DNA of 64,000 nt from REEB95 sp963785735 (GCA_963785735.1 CAWAWJ010000001.1:620001-684000); one strand, 5' to 3'; numbered from the stretch's first letter, positions 41,613-50,407 are shown. Notes: generated from the sequence alone by a model not told the origin. A program made the numbers and translations.

Positions 41613-42535
41613 GCCGCCACGCCAAGGGCTCGCCGGTCCATGGCTGGATCGTGCTCGACAAGCCCTTGGGCCTCACCTCGGCGCGCGCCGTGGCCGCGGT
41701 CAAACGCATCCTCGGCGCGCAAAAGGCCGGCCATGCCGGAACGCTCGACCCGCTTGCGACAGGTGTTTTGCCCATCGCCCTGGGCGAGGCCACCAAGACC
41801 ATGTCCTTCGCCTTGGGCGGTCCGAAGGCCTATCGGTTTACGCTCGCCTGGGGCGAGCAGCGAACGACCGACGATGCCGAGGGCGACGTCACCGCCACCA
41901 GCGCCGTGCGGCCCGCCCGCGCCCAAATCGAAGCCGCGCTGCCGCGTTTCACCGGCGCCCTGATGCAGACTCCGCCCGCCTTCTCGGCGCTCAAGGTGGG
42001 TGGCGCGCGCGCCTATGATCTGGCGCGCGGCGGCGCCGAGGTCGCGCTCAAGCCGCGCCCGGTTTCAATCCACGCTTTAACGTTGTTGGCGCTTCCCGAT
42101 CCCGGTCACGCGCGCTTTGAAGCCCGGGTCGGTTCCGGCACCTATATAAGGGCGCTCGCCCGCGACCTCGGCCTGGCCCTCGGCACCCTTGCCTATGTCA
42201 CTGAACTGCAACGCATTTCCGTCGGTTGCTTCACCCTCGACCGGGCGATTTCCCTGGCAGAACTCGAGGCCTTGGGGCATAGTGCGGCCACTTCCGGGCA
42301 CCTGCTTCCGCTCGAGACGGCGCTGGACGACATCCCGGCGCTCGCCCTGACGGAATCCCAGGCGAAAGCCCTGCGTTGCGGCCAGGCCGTCACGCCGTTG
42401 CACCCACAGGATCGGGCGCGCATCGATCAAATCGGCGAAGGCGCCAGGATCTGTGCAACAAGCGGCGGCAAGCTGGTGGCGCTCGCCGAAGTCGCGTCCG
42501 GGGAAATCCGTCCCCTGCGCGTGATGAACGTCTAG
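41609..42535 (+). CDS. truB: tRNA pseudouridine-55 synthase
   Basis: Makes pseudouridine 55 in the T-loop of tRNAs, 308 residues. The catalytic Asp is in GHAGTLDPLATGVLPIALG; GWIVLDKPLGLTSARAV and YTYIRALARD-type segment (GTYIRALARDLG) are present. It overlaps rbfA and is followed 17 bases later by rpsO. Confidence 0.96.
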   Translation: MSRHAKGSPVHGWIVLDKPLGLTSARAVAAVKRILGAQKAGHAGTLDPLATGVLPIALGEATKTMSFALGGPKAYRFTLAWGEQRTTDDAEGDVTATSAVRPARAQIEAALPRFTGALMQTPPAFSALKVGGARAYDLARGGAEVALKPRPVSIHALTLLALPDPGHARFEARVGSGTYIRALARDLGLALGTLAYVTELQRISVGCFTLDRAISLAELEALGHSAATSGHLLPLETALDDIPALALTESQAKALRCGQAVTPLHPQDRARIDQIGEGARICATSGGKLVALAEVASGEIRPLRVMNV

Positions 42536-42552
42536 CCTATAAGGAGCAAACG

Positions 42553-42822
42553 ATGTCGATAGCGGTGACGCGCAAGGCGGAACTGATCGCCGAATATGCG
42601 CGTAAAGAGGGCGACACCGGCTCGCCCGAAGTCCAAGTGGCCATTCTGAGCGAACGCATCCAGAAGCTCTCCGAGCATCTGGCGACGCACACCAAGGACT
42701 TCCATTCCCGCCGGGGCCTGCTGGTCATGGTCGGCCAGCGGCGTTCGACGCTCGATTACCTGAAGCGCGTCGACGCCAAGCGCTACGAGGCGCTGATCGA
42801 CCGCCTGGGGCTGCGCCGCTGA
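42553..42822 (+). CDS. rpsO: 30S ribosomal protein S15
   Basis: 89-residue primary 16S-rRNA-binding protein: GDTGSPEVQVAILSERI and HSRRGLLVMVGQRRSTLDYL are family hallmarks. AAGGAG lies 7 bases before ATG. The longer upstream frame overlaps truB and is rejected. pnp follows after 132 bases, the usual rpsO-pnp pair. Confidence 0.97.
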   Translation: MSIAVTRKAELIAEYARKEGDTGSPEVQVAILSERIQKLSEHLATHTKDFHSRRGLLVMVGQRRSTLDYLKRVDAKRYEALIDRLGLRR

Positions 42823-42836
42823 TCCTGCCCCTTCCC

Positions 42837-42857
42837 GGCCGGCTCGAAAATCCGGCC
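42837..42857 (+). promoter_or_regulatory. hairpin in the rpsO-pnp spacer
   Basis: GGCCGG (42837-42842) pairs with CCGGCC (42852-42857). Hairpins in this spacer are RNase III sites used for pnp autoregulation in E. coli; a similar role is inferred. A purine-only-like GA-rich run (42930-42954) just before pnp probably serves as its ribosome binding region. Confidence 0.4.
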
Positions 42858-42954
42858 TTGGCCCCGCAACCCCGAATCCGGGACGCCTTCGCCGCGCCCT
42901 TCGCGCGCGCGTCCCATGCAAGTTTCACCGAGAGAGAAGAGAGAGAGACGAGAC

Positions 42955-45106
42955 ATGTTCAATCTATTCCGCAAGGAAGTTAACTGGGGCGGCCGCCGCC
43001 TGGTGCTTGAAACCGGCCGCGTGGCGCGCCAGGCCGATGGCGCCGTGATGGCCACCTATGGTGAAACCACGGTGTTGTGCACCGCGGTCGGCGCCAAGCA
43101 GGCGAAGCCGGGACAGGATTTCTTCCCGCTCACCGTCAACTACCAGGAAAAGACCTTCGCCGCCGGCAAGATCCCGGGCGGTTTCTTCAAGCGCGAAGGC
43201 CGGCCTTCCGAGAAGGAGGTGCTGACCTCGCGGCTCATCGACCGCCCGATCCGGCCGCTGTTCGCGCCCGGTTTCCTCAACGAGACCCAGGTGGTCTGCA
43301 CCGTGCTGTCGCACGATCTCGAGAACGATCCCGATATCGTGGCGCTGGTGGGCGCCTCGGCGGCGCTCACGCTTTCGGGCATCCCCTTCATGGGGCCGAT
43401 CGCGGGCGCGCGCGTGGGCTATATCGACGGCCAGTACGTGCTCAATCCCAAGATCGACGATCTCAAGAACTCCGCGCTCGATTTGATCGTCGCCGGGACC
43501 CAGGAAGGCGTCCTGATGGTCGAATCCGAGGCGAAGGAATTATCCGAGGAAATCATGCTCGGCGCCGTCATGTTCGGCCATAAGGGCTTTCAGCCGGTGC
43601 TGGACGCCATCGTGCAATTGGCCGAATCCGCCGCCAAGGATCCCTGGAACATGCCTGACACCGAGGCGCAGAAGAAGCCCATCGAGCAGAAACTGCGCCA
43701 GGCGATTTCGGCCAATCTGGCGGCGGCCTATGCCGAGCGGCAGAAGCAGGCGCGCTCCACCATGCTGGACGAAGCCAAGGGCAAGATACCCGAACTCTTC
43801 GCGGATGAAGGCGAACGCACGCTCGCGGGCAAGCTCTTCAAATCGCTCGAAGCCGAAATCGTGCGCGGCGCCATCCTGAAGGGCCAGCCGCGCATCGACG
43901 GCCGCGACACCAAGACCATCCGGCCGATCTCGGTCGAGGTCGGCGTGTTGCCGCGCGCCCACGGCTCGGCGCTCTTCACCCGCGGCGAGACCCAGGCCTT
44001 GTCGGTCACCACGCTCGGCACCGGCGAGGACGAGCAGATCATCGACGCGCTTGAAGGCGAATTCCGCCAGAACTTCATGCTGCACTACAATTTCCCGCCC
44101 TATTCGACCGGTGAAGCCAAGCGCATGGGCTCGCCCGGAAGGCGCGAAATCGGCCACGGCAAACTCGCCTGGCGCGCGGTTCATCCGCTTCTGCCGGTGG
44201 GCGAGAATTTCCCCTACACCATCCGCGTCGTTTCCGAGATCACGGAATCGAACGGCTCCTCCTCAATGGCGACGGTGTGCGGCGCGTCCTTGTCGCTGAT
44301 GGATGCGGGCGTGCCCCTGATCCGGCCGGTGGCCGGCATCGCCATGGGCCTCATCAAGGAGGACAAGGGCTTCGCCGTGTTGTCCGACATCCTCGGCGAC
44401 GAGGATCATCTGGGCGACATGGATTTCAAGGTGGCCGGCACCGAAAAGGGCGTCACCGCTTTGCAAATGGACATCAAGATCACCTCGATCACCGAGGAGA
44501 TCATGAAGATCGCGCTCAATCAGGCGCGCGAGGGGCGTCTCCATATCCTGGGCGAGATGTCGAAGGCGCTGGAGCATGCGCGCGAGGCGGTTTCCAACAA
44601 CGCGCCGCGCATCACCGTCATCAACATCCCGAAGGACAAGATCCGCGAAGTGATCGGCTCGGGCGGCAAGGTGATCCGCGAGATCTGCGAAGTCACCGGC
44701 GCCAAGGTCGACATCGAGGATGACGGCACGATCAAGGTGGCGGCGGTCGACGCCAGCGCCTCCGAGGCCGCGATCAAATGGATCAAGGGCATCGTCGCCG
44801 AGCCGGAAGTCGGGCGTGATCTATTCCGGCAAGGTGGTGAAGACCATGGATTTCGGCGCCTTCGTCAATTTCCTCGGCGCCAAGGACGGTCTCGTCCATA
44901 TCAGCGAACTCGCGCCGCAGCGCGTCGGCAAGACCACCGACGTCGTGAATGTAGGCGACGTGGTCAAGGTCAAGGTGCTGGGCTTCGATGATCGCGGCAA
45001 GGTCAAGCTGTCGATGAAGCAGGTCGACCAGGCGACCGGCGAGGACATCAGCGCCAAGCTGGCGGAAAGCCGCCGGCCGCGCGAAGAGGCCAAGGCGGGC
45101 GGTTGA
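42955..45106 (+). pseudogene. pnp: polynucleotide phosphorylase, reading frame broken near the S1 domain
   Basis: 3'-5' exoribonuclease and degradosome component. Two RNase PH domains are intact in the start frame (MFNLFRKEVNWGG; GTGEDEQIIDALEGEFRQNF; GMGLIKE-type AMGLIKEDKGFAVLSDILG), then the KH domain GSGGKVIREICEVTG. At 44812-44814 (GGG, two Gs expected) the frame breaks: VIYSGKVVKTMDFGAFVNFL and the S1 domain continue in the next frame to 45106. Removing one G gives 716 residues, the family norm. A homopolymer base-call error is likely. Confidence 0.9.
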
Positions 45107-45171
45107 TATTTCCGCCTTCCGGGCTTACATGGTTTTGAGGGCCCGCGTCGGGCTCCGGAGGGGATAAGGCT

Positions 45172-46569
45172 TTGAAGGCGCTCAACGCCTTGGTGATGTC
45201 GGGTCGCGAAGTGCTGCCCTTGGTCGAGGGCGGCAAGGGCATCTCCATTTCCAACGGCGAAAGCTCGGGCGCTTGGGCCTTCAGCGGCGCGGTCGGAACC
45301 TTCTCCGGCGTCAACGCCGATTCGAAGGACGCGCAGGGCCGCAACATCGAGCAGGTCTATCACGGCAAGACGCGGCGCGAGCGCCACGAGGAGCTGATCC
45401 GCTATTCCATCGCCGGCGGCATCCACCAGGCCAAGGTCGCCTATGAGCGCGCCTCCGGCCATGGCCGCCTGCACATGAACATACTGTGGGAGATGGCGGC
45501 CGCCGAGGAAATCCTGAACGGCGTGCTGGAAGGCGCGCGCGGGCTCATCGGCGGCGTCACCTGCGGCGCCGGCATGCCCTATCGCATCGCCGAAATCTGC
45601 TCGCGCTATGGCGTCGATTATTATCCGATCATCTCCTCGGCACGCGCCTTCCGCGCGCTGTGGAAGCGCGCCTATCACAAATTCCGCGACTGGCTCGGCG
45701 CCGTGGTCTACGAGGACCCCTGGCTCGCCGGCGGCCATAACGGCATCACCAACAGCGAGAATCCCGAGCATCCCGAATCGCCCTATCCGCGCGTTTTGGA
45801 GCTTCGCAAGATGATGCGCGAATTCGGATTGGACGAAGTGCCGATCATCATGGCGGGCGGCGTGTGGTGTTTGCGCGAATGGGAGGATTGGATCGACAAT
45901 CCCGAATTGGGCCCGATCGCCTTCCAATTCGGCACCAGGCCGCTCCTCACCAAGGAAAGCCCGATCTCGGATGCGTGGAAGCGCAAGCTTTTGACGCTCA
46001 AGGAAGGCGATGTTTTCCTCAACCGCTTCAGCCCGACCGGGTTCTATTCCTCGGCGGTGCGCAACCGGTTCATCAACGAGCTGCAGGAGCGCGCCGAGCA
46101 CCAGGTGGCCTATTCGATCGAGCAGATGGGCGACCATCTGGCGCCCTTGGAAGTGGGCGCACGCAAACGCGTGGTCTATCTGACGCCGCATGACCGCGAG
46201 CGCGCCCTCATCTGGATCAACCAGGGCTTCACCGAGGCGCTCCGGACGCCGGATTCGACGCTGATCTTCGTCACCCGAGACAAGGCGATGGAAATCCGCA
46301 ACGACCAGATCAACTGCATGGGCTGTCTCTCGGCCTGCCTGTTCTCCAACTGGGCGCAGAACGAGGAGGGCACCACCGGCAAGAAGGCCGACCCGCGGAG
46401 CTTCTGCATCCAGAAGACGCTGCAAAGCATCGCCCATAGCGACGATGTCGACTTCCAGCTCATGTTCTCGGGCCACAACGCCTTCCGTTTCGCCAGCGAT
46501 CCGTTCTACGCCAACGGCTTCGTGCCCACGGTGCACGAGCTGGTCGAGCGCCTCAAAACCGGGGATTGA
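45172..46569 (+). CDS. nitronate monooxygenase-like FMN oxidoreductase with C-terminal Cys cluster
   Basis: A 465-residue TIM-barrel flavoprotein of the NMO/2-nitropropane dioxygenase family. GLIGGVTCGAGMPYRIAEIC, VDYYPIISSARAF, VPIIMAGGVW and IAFQFGTRPLL fit the FMN-binding barrel. After about residue 370 it adds a tail with NCMGCLSACLF and SFCIQK, a C-x2-C-x3-C plus distal Cys pattern that could hold an iron-sulfur cluster or zinc. TTG start follows GGAGG. Substrate unknown. Confidence 0.8.
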   Translation: MKALNALVMSGREVLPLVEGGKGISISNGESSGAWAFSGAVGTFSGVNADSKDAQGRNIEQVYHGKTRRERHEELIRYSIAGGIHQAKVAYERASGHGRLHMNILWEMAAAEEILNGVLEGARGLIGGVTCGAGMPYRIAEICSRYGVDYYPIISSARAFRALWKRAYHKFRDWLGAVVYEDPWLAGGHNGITNSENPEHPESPYPRVLELRKMMREFGLDEVPIIMAGGVWCLREWEDWIDNPELGPIAFQFGTRPLLTKESPISDAWKRKLLTLKEGDVFLNRFSPTGFYSSAVRNRFINELQERAEHQVAYSIEQMGDHLAPLEVGARKRVVYLTPHDRERALIWINQGFTEALRTPDSTLIFVTRDKAMEIRNDQINCMGCLSACLFSNWAQNEEGTTGKKADPRSFCIQKTLQSIAHSDDVDFQLMFSGHNAFRFASDPFYANGFVPTVHELVERLKTGD

Positions 46570-46630
46570 GGCGGTTTTCGCTTATGGGCCTTTATTTCCG
46601 CCCCTCGAATCCCCATACTGTTGATAGACC

Positions 46631-47071
46631 ATGAACAGCCCGCGCCCCTTCGCCAACGCCCTCGAATTGCTCCGCGCCGCCGCTTTGCGGCCGACGCGCC
46701 AGCGCCTGGCCTTGGCGCGCCTCCTGTTCGAGCAAGGCGACCGGCACGTTGGGGCGGAAGAATTACACGGCGAGGCGCTGGCGGCCGATGTGCCGGTTTC
46801 GCTCGCCACGGTCTATAACACGCTCCATCAATTCGTGAGCGCGGGGCTGTTGCGCGAGGTGGTGATCAATTCCGGCCGCTCCTATTTCGACACCAATGTC
46901 AGCGACCACCACCATTTCTTCTACGAGGATTCGGGCCATCTGCTCGACATCCCGGGCGAGCGCATCAACGTGACCAATTTGCCGGCGCCCCCGGATGGGG
47001 CCTCGATCCGCCGCGTCGATGTCGTCATCCGCGTCGAGCACCCCCCGAAGCCGCCGGCAAGCCGTCGCTAA
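46631..47071 (+). CDS. irr: iron response regulator Irr (Fur superfamily)
   Basis: A 146-residue alphaproteobacterial Fur-type regulator. RPTRQRLALARLLFEQG and SLATVYNTLHQFVSAGLLRE form the winged helix; DTNVSDHHHFFYED carries the His-rich heme/metal site that distinguishes Irr from Fur. Irr represses or activates iron genes under iron limitation and is destabilised by heme. It sits directly upstream of rubrerythrin, whose promoter carries an Irr-box-like dyad. Confidence 0.93.
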   Translation: MNSPRPFANALELLRAAALRPTRQRLALARLLFEQGDRHVGAEELHGEALAADVPVSLATVYNTLHQFVSAGLLREVVINSGRSYFDTNVSDHHHFFYEDSGHLLDIPGERINVTNLPAPPDGASIRRVDVVIRVEHPPKPPASRR

Positions 47072-47080
47072 TTGCCGAAG

Positions 47081-47103
47081 AATTGCCATGGCAAATGGCA
47101 ATT
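47081..47103. terminator. inverted repeat after irr
   Basis: A perfect 9-bp repeat AATTGCCAT (47081-47089) / ATGGCAATT (47095-47103) with a 5-base loop, 9 bases after the irr stop. Only a short T-rich end (TTTA) follows. It may terminate irr or act as a second operator before rubrerythrin. Confidence 0.4.
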
Positions 47104-47113
47104 TAGGTAACAT

Positions 47114-47130
47114 ATTAAAACTATTCTAAT
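47114..47130. promoter_or_regulatory. Irr-box-like dyad (iron control element)
   Basis: ATTAAAA-CTA-TTCTAAT is a near-perfect dyad (one mismatch between arms) and matches the published ICE pattern TTTAGAA-N3-TTCTAAA at 11 of 14 arm positions. It ends 3 bases before a TTGACA -35 element, so binding would affect the rubrerythrin promoter. Confidence 0.55.
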
Positions 47131-47133
47131 CTA

Positions 47134-47164
47134 TTGACAGGGCCGTGCCCGAGGTTCATATAGG
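47134..47164 (+). promoter_or_regulatory. promoter of rubrerythrin
   Basis: A perfect -35 hexamer TTGACA at 47134-47139. The -10 candidates are CATATA at 47157-47162 (17-base spacer) or TATAGG at 47159-47164 (19-base spacer). Transcription would start near 47170, about 50 bases before the gene. Confidence 0.6.
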
Positions 47165-47221
47165 TCCTGTGACGCGCCATTCGTGGCGCGCGGTTCGATT
47201 TCATTCCCGAAAGAGGAGGAC

Positions 47222-47644
47222 ATGATGGCCCTGAAAGGCTCCAAGACCGAAAAGAATCTGAAGGACGCGTTCGCCGGCGAAAGCCAGGCGAATCGCCGCT
47301 ATCTCTATTTCGCGCAGAAGGCCGATGTCGAGGGCTTCAACGACGTCTCCGCCGTCTTCCGCTCGACCGGCGAGGGCGAGACCGGCCATGCTCACGGCCA
47401 TCTCGAATTCCTCGAGGAATCCGGCGACCCGGCGACCGGCCTGCCGATCGGCTCGACCTCGAACAACCTCAAGGCCGCGATCGCGGGCGAGACCCACGAA
47501 TACACCGACATGTATCCGGGCATGGCCAAGACCGCGCGCCAGGAAGGCTTCACCGAGATCGCCGAATGGTTCGAGACCCTGGCCAAGGCCGAGAAATCCC
47601 ATGCGGGGCGTTTCCAGAAGGCGCTCGACAGCATCGGCAAGTAA
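47222..47644 (+). CDS. rbr: rubrerythrin (diiron domain only)
   Basis: A 140-residue ferritin-like diiron protein that reduces hydrogen peroxide. Iron ligands are in AGESQANRRY, EGETGHAHGH (E-x2-H), AGETHEY and AEKSHAGRF (E-x2-H). The usual C-terminal rubredoxin domain is absent, so an external electron donor is needed. GAGGAGGA precedes the ATG at 47222. A strong terminator follows. Likely controlled by Irr. Confidence 0.93.
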   Translation: MMALKGSKTEKNLKDAFAGESQANRRYLYFAQKADVEGFNDVSAVFRSTGEGETGHAHGHLEFLEESGDPATGLPIGSTSNNLKAAIAGETHEYTDMYPGMAKTARQEGFTEIAEWFETLAKAEKSHAGRFQKALDSIGK

Positions 47645-47653
47645 TTCCGCGGC

Positions 47654-47684
47654 GCGGGGGCGTTTCGGCCCCCGCCCGTTTTTC
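47654..47684 (+). terminator. rho-independent terminator after rubrerythrin
   Basis: An 8-bp GC stem GCGGGGGC (47654-47661) / GCCCCCGC (47668-47675) with a GTTTCG loop, then CCGTTTTTCTG. It lies between rubrerythrin and the Fe-S protein gene, so downstream expression would come from read-through or a separate promoter. Confidence 0.85.
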
Positions 47685-47712
47685 TGTTTCTCTCTTCGTG
47701 ATGTGAGGCTTC

Positions 47713-49065
47713 ATGCGGGAAGGTGGTCTCGGGGCGCCGGTGCGCCATCCGATTGCCTGGCAGGATCCTGATTTCGCCGATCCGGCCAAGATCGAGGCCG
47801 AGCTGAAACGCGTCTTCGAGATCTGCCATGGCTGCCGGCGCTGCTTCAATCTGTGCGACAGCTTCCCGCGGCTGTTCGACCTGATCGACGCCGGATCGAG
47901 CGGCGAGATCGACGGCGTGGCGCCCTCGGATTACGGCAAGGTGGTCGAGGCCTGCACGCTCTGCGATCTGTGCTTCATGACCAAATGCCCCTATGTGCCG
48001 CCGCACGCCTTCAATATCGATTTTCCCCATCTCATGCTGCGCGCCCGGGCGTCCGGTATGGGCACCGAAGGGGAAAACGCGCTTGAGCGCCAGATGGTCG
48101 AAACCGACCGCAACGGCAGGCTCGGCGCCACATTCTCGCCTCTGGCCAATTGGGCGACCGACACCGAAAATCGCCTCACCCGCCCGGCGATGGAAAAGCT
48201 CGCCCATATCGACCGCCGCGCCGAATTGCCCAAATTCCACGGCAAAACCTTCGTCATGCGCGCCCGCGACGAAGCCGTCACGGTGAACCGCAAAGCTCCC
48301 GCTTTCGGCCGCAAGGCCGCGCTCTATGCGACATGCTTCGTCAATTACAGCAATCCGCGCATCGGCGAGGCGCTCCGCGCCGTGCTGGCCTTCAACGGGG
48401 TCGAAACCGAGGTGGCCTATCCCGGCTGTTGCGGCATGCCGCAATTCGAGCAGGGCGATCTCGCGCGCGTCGCCGGCAACGCCCGCAAGGTGGCGCAAGC
48501 GTTGAAGCCGCTCATCGAGCAGGGCTACGACATCGTGGCGCTGGTGCCGTCCTGCGCGCTGATGCTCAAATTCGAATGGCCGCTTCTCCTGCCCGGGGAC
48601 GAAGACGTGAAGCGCCTCGCCCGCGCCACCTTCGACGTCAGCGAATATCTGGTCGATATAGCCAAGAAGGAAGGCCTCGCCCCCGGCCTGAAGCCGCTCG
48701 AAGGCGGCGTTTCGGTCCATCTCGCCTGCCATGCGCGGGCGCAGAACATGGGCCCGAAGGCGGCGGAAATGTTGCGGCTCTTGCCCCAGACCGAGATAAC
48801 GGTAATCGAGCGCTGCTCCGGCCATGGCGGCTCCTGGGGCGTGAAAAAGGAGAATTTCGACATCGCCATCAAGCTCGGGCAGCCGGTGGCGCGCCAGGCG
48901 GCCAAAGCGGCCAAGCGCCATCTCGCCTCGGAATGCCCGCTGGCCGCGCTCCATATCAAGCAGGGCATGGAGATGCTGGGCGAGGAAGGCCACGCGCCGG
49001 CCGAAACCTATCACCCGGTCGAGCTGATGGCGCTGGCTTACGGGCTTCTACCGGAGAGCGCCTGA
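47713..49065 (+). CDS. GlpC/HdrD-like iron-sulfur protein
   Basis: A 450-residue protein with two N-terminal 4Fe-4S motifs (CHGCRRCFNLCDS; CTLCDLCFMTKCP) and two C-terminal CCG domains (ATCFVNYSNPRIGEAL ... YPGCCGMPQFEQG; HLACHARAQNMGPKAAEM ... ERCSGHGGSWG). This is the architecture of GlpC and heterodisulfide-reductase subunits that pass electrons to or from a partner. Placement after rubrerythrin suggests an electron-donor role for it, which is inference. It overlaps DUF3501 as TGATG. Confidence 0.88.
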   Translation: MREGGLGAPVRHPIAWQDPDFADPAKIEAELKRVFEICHGCRRCFNLCDSFPRLFDLIDAGSSGEIDGVAPSDYGKVVEACTLCDLCFMTKCPYVPPHAFNIDFPHLMLRARASGMGTEGENALERQMVETDRNGRLGATFSPLANWATDTENRLTRPAMEKLAHIDRRAELPKFHGKTFVMRARDEAVTVNRKAPAFGRKAALYATCFVNYSNPRIGEALRAVLAFNGVETEVAYPGCCGMPQFEQGDLARVAGNARKVAQALKPLIEQGYDIVALVPSCALMLKFEWPLLLPGDEDVKRLARATFDVSEYLVDIAKKEGLAPGLKPLEGGVSVHLACHARAQNMGPKAAEMLRLLPQTEITVIERCSGHGGSWGVKKENFDIAIKLGQPVARQAAKAAKRHLASECPLAALHIKQGMEMLGEEGHAPAETYHPVELMALAYGLLPESA

Positions 49066-49664
49066 TGGCCGAAACGACCAAATTCCGCGACCTGACCCGC
49101 GCCGACATCATGCCGATGGAGCGCTATGAGCGCGAACGGCGCGAACACCGCCAGCGCGTCTCTCAAATCAAGCGGAACCGCCGCATCGAGGTCGGTCCCC
49201 ATGCCACGTTCTATTTCGAGAATTTCGACACCATGTGGCACCAGGTCCACGAGATGCTGGCGGTCGAACGCGGCGGCGAGGCGCAGATCGTGGACGAACT
49301 CGAAGCCTATAATCCGCTCATCCCCAAGGGCAATGAGCTGGTCGCGACGGTGATGTTCGAGATCGAGGATCCGGTACAGCGCGAGAAGCTGCTGCGCCAA
49401 CTCGGCGGCGCCGAACACAAGATGTATCTCGCCTTCGCCGGCGAAAAAATCACCGGGCTCGCCGATCCGACGCGCGAGAACACCTCGCCCGAGGGAAAGG
49501 CCTCTTCGGTGCAATTCCTGCGCTTCCCGTTCACGGCCGCGCAGAAGGCGAAGTTCAAGACCCCGGGCGCGCGGGTTGTAGCCGGCATCGAGCACGCGAA
49601 TTACGGCCATATGGCGGTGCTGCCCGAAGCGACGCGCCAGGCCCTCGCCGAAGACCTGTCCTAA
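49065..49664 (+). CDS. DUF3501 family protein
   Basis: A 199-residue cytoplasmic protein of unknown function: DLTRADIMPMERYERERREH, VGPHATFYFENFDTMWHQVH, YNPLIPKGNELVATVMFEIE. No cofactor motif is evident. Its start overlaps the Fe-S gene, so the two are translationally coupled. The recurrence of rubrerythrin, this Fe-S protein and DUF3501 together in alphaproteobacteria suggests one function in peroxide or iron stress. Confidence 0.88.
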   Translation: MAETTKFRDLTRADIMPMERYERERREHRQRVSQIKRNRRIEVGPHATFYFENFDTMWHQVHEMLAVERGGEAQIVDELEAYNPLIPKGNELVATVMFEIEDPVQREKLLRQLGGAEHKMYLAFAGEKITGLADPTRENTSPEGKASSVQFLRFPFTAAQKAKFKTPGARVVAGIEHANYGHMAVLPEATRQALAEDLS

Positions 49665-49673
49665 ACCCCGGCC

Positions 49674-50399
49674 TCAGGTAAAGGCGGCCCAGAGCAAGGC
49701 GCATCCGGCGACGAGCAGCATCGCATCGAGCACATGCTCGAACCGGTCCGTGCTCATGCGCAGCACCACCGCCTTGCCGGCGAAGGCGCCCGCCATCAGC
49801 GACGCGCCCGCGATCAACCCTTGCACAATGACGGTGAGCGGCAAAGCGCCGAAGGCGCGGAAGGTCGAGACCTTGGCGGCGTAGAGGACGAGCGAGCTCA
49901 TCGCCTCGGTCGAGAGGAAAGCGCCCCGCGTGAGCCCGTAAGCGAGAAAGGCCGGGACGCTGAGCGGGCCGGTCGAAACCACGATGCCGGTTATGAATCC
50001 GATCGCGGCGCCGGCCAGCGCCAATTGCCAGAGGCGGATATGGAAGTCGCGGACCTTGAGCCAGCGCCGCGCCGGAATCGTCGCCAGGAAGAACGCGCCC
50101 AGCGCCACGTCGACCGCATGCGCCGGCAGCACCAGGAGCGTGCGCGCGCCCAGCGCCGCCGCGGGAATGCCGCCGGCGGAATAGGCGGCGAAGGCGCGCC
50201 AATCGACCTCGCGCCGCCACGCCATCACCTTCGCCAGATTGGACATGACGGCGGCGACCGCCATGATGGGCACCGCCTGCTTCGGCCCGAAGGCGTAGAC
50301 CAGCACCGGCAACAGCATGATCGACGATCCCGTGCCGACCACGCCGCTTAAGAGCCCGGCGGCCAGCCCGACGCCGCACACCAAGAGATAGGAAAGCAC
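49674..50399 (-). CDS. TauE/SafE-family permease
   Basis: About 241 residues and 7-8 membrane spans; GLLSGVVGTGSSIMLLPVLV and GFITGIVVSTGPLSVPAFLA are the two family repeats. The paralogue at 22.3 kb is longer and only distantly similar. Start uncertain: GTG at 50399, just after the stop of the microprotein gene, is preferred; 50453 would overlap that gene. Substrate unknown; likely an anion. Confidence 0.83.
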   Translation of the reverse strand: MLSYLLVCGVGLAAGLLSGVVGTGSSIMLLPVLVYAFGPKQAVPIMAVAAVMSNLAKVMAWRREVDWRAFAAYSAGGIPAAALGARTLLVLPAHAVDVALGAFFLATIPARRWLKVRDFHIRLWQLALAGAAIGFITGIVVSTGPLSVPAFLAYGLTRGAFLSTEAMSSLVLYAAKVSTFRAFGALPLTVIVQGLIAGASLMAGAFAGKAVVLRMSTDRFEHVLDAMLLVAGCALLWAAFT

Positions 50400-50407
50400 G
50401 CCGTGGC

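Noticed and set aside
47392..49014. Minus-strand 540-codon frame over the rubrerythrin/Fe-S genes
   Set aside because: Shadow of two well-supported genes on the other strand.
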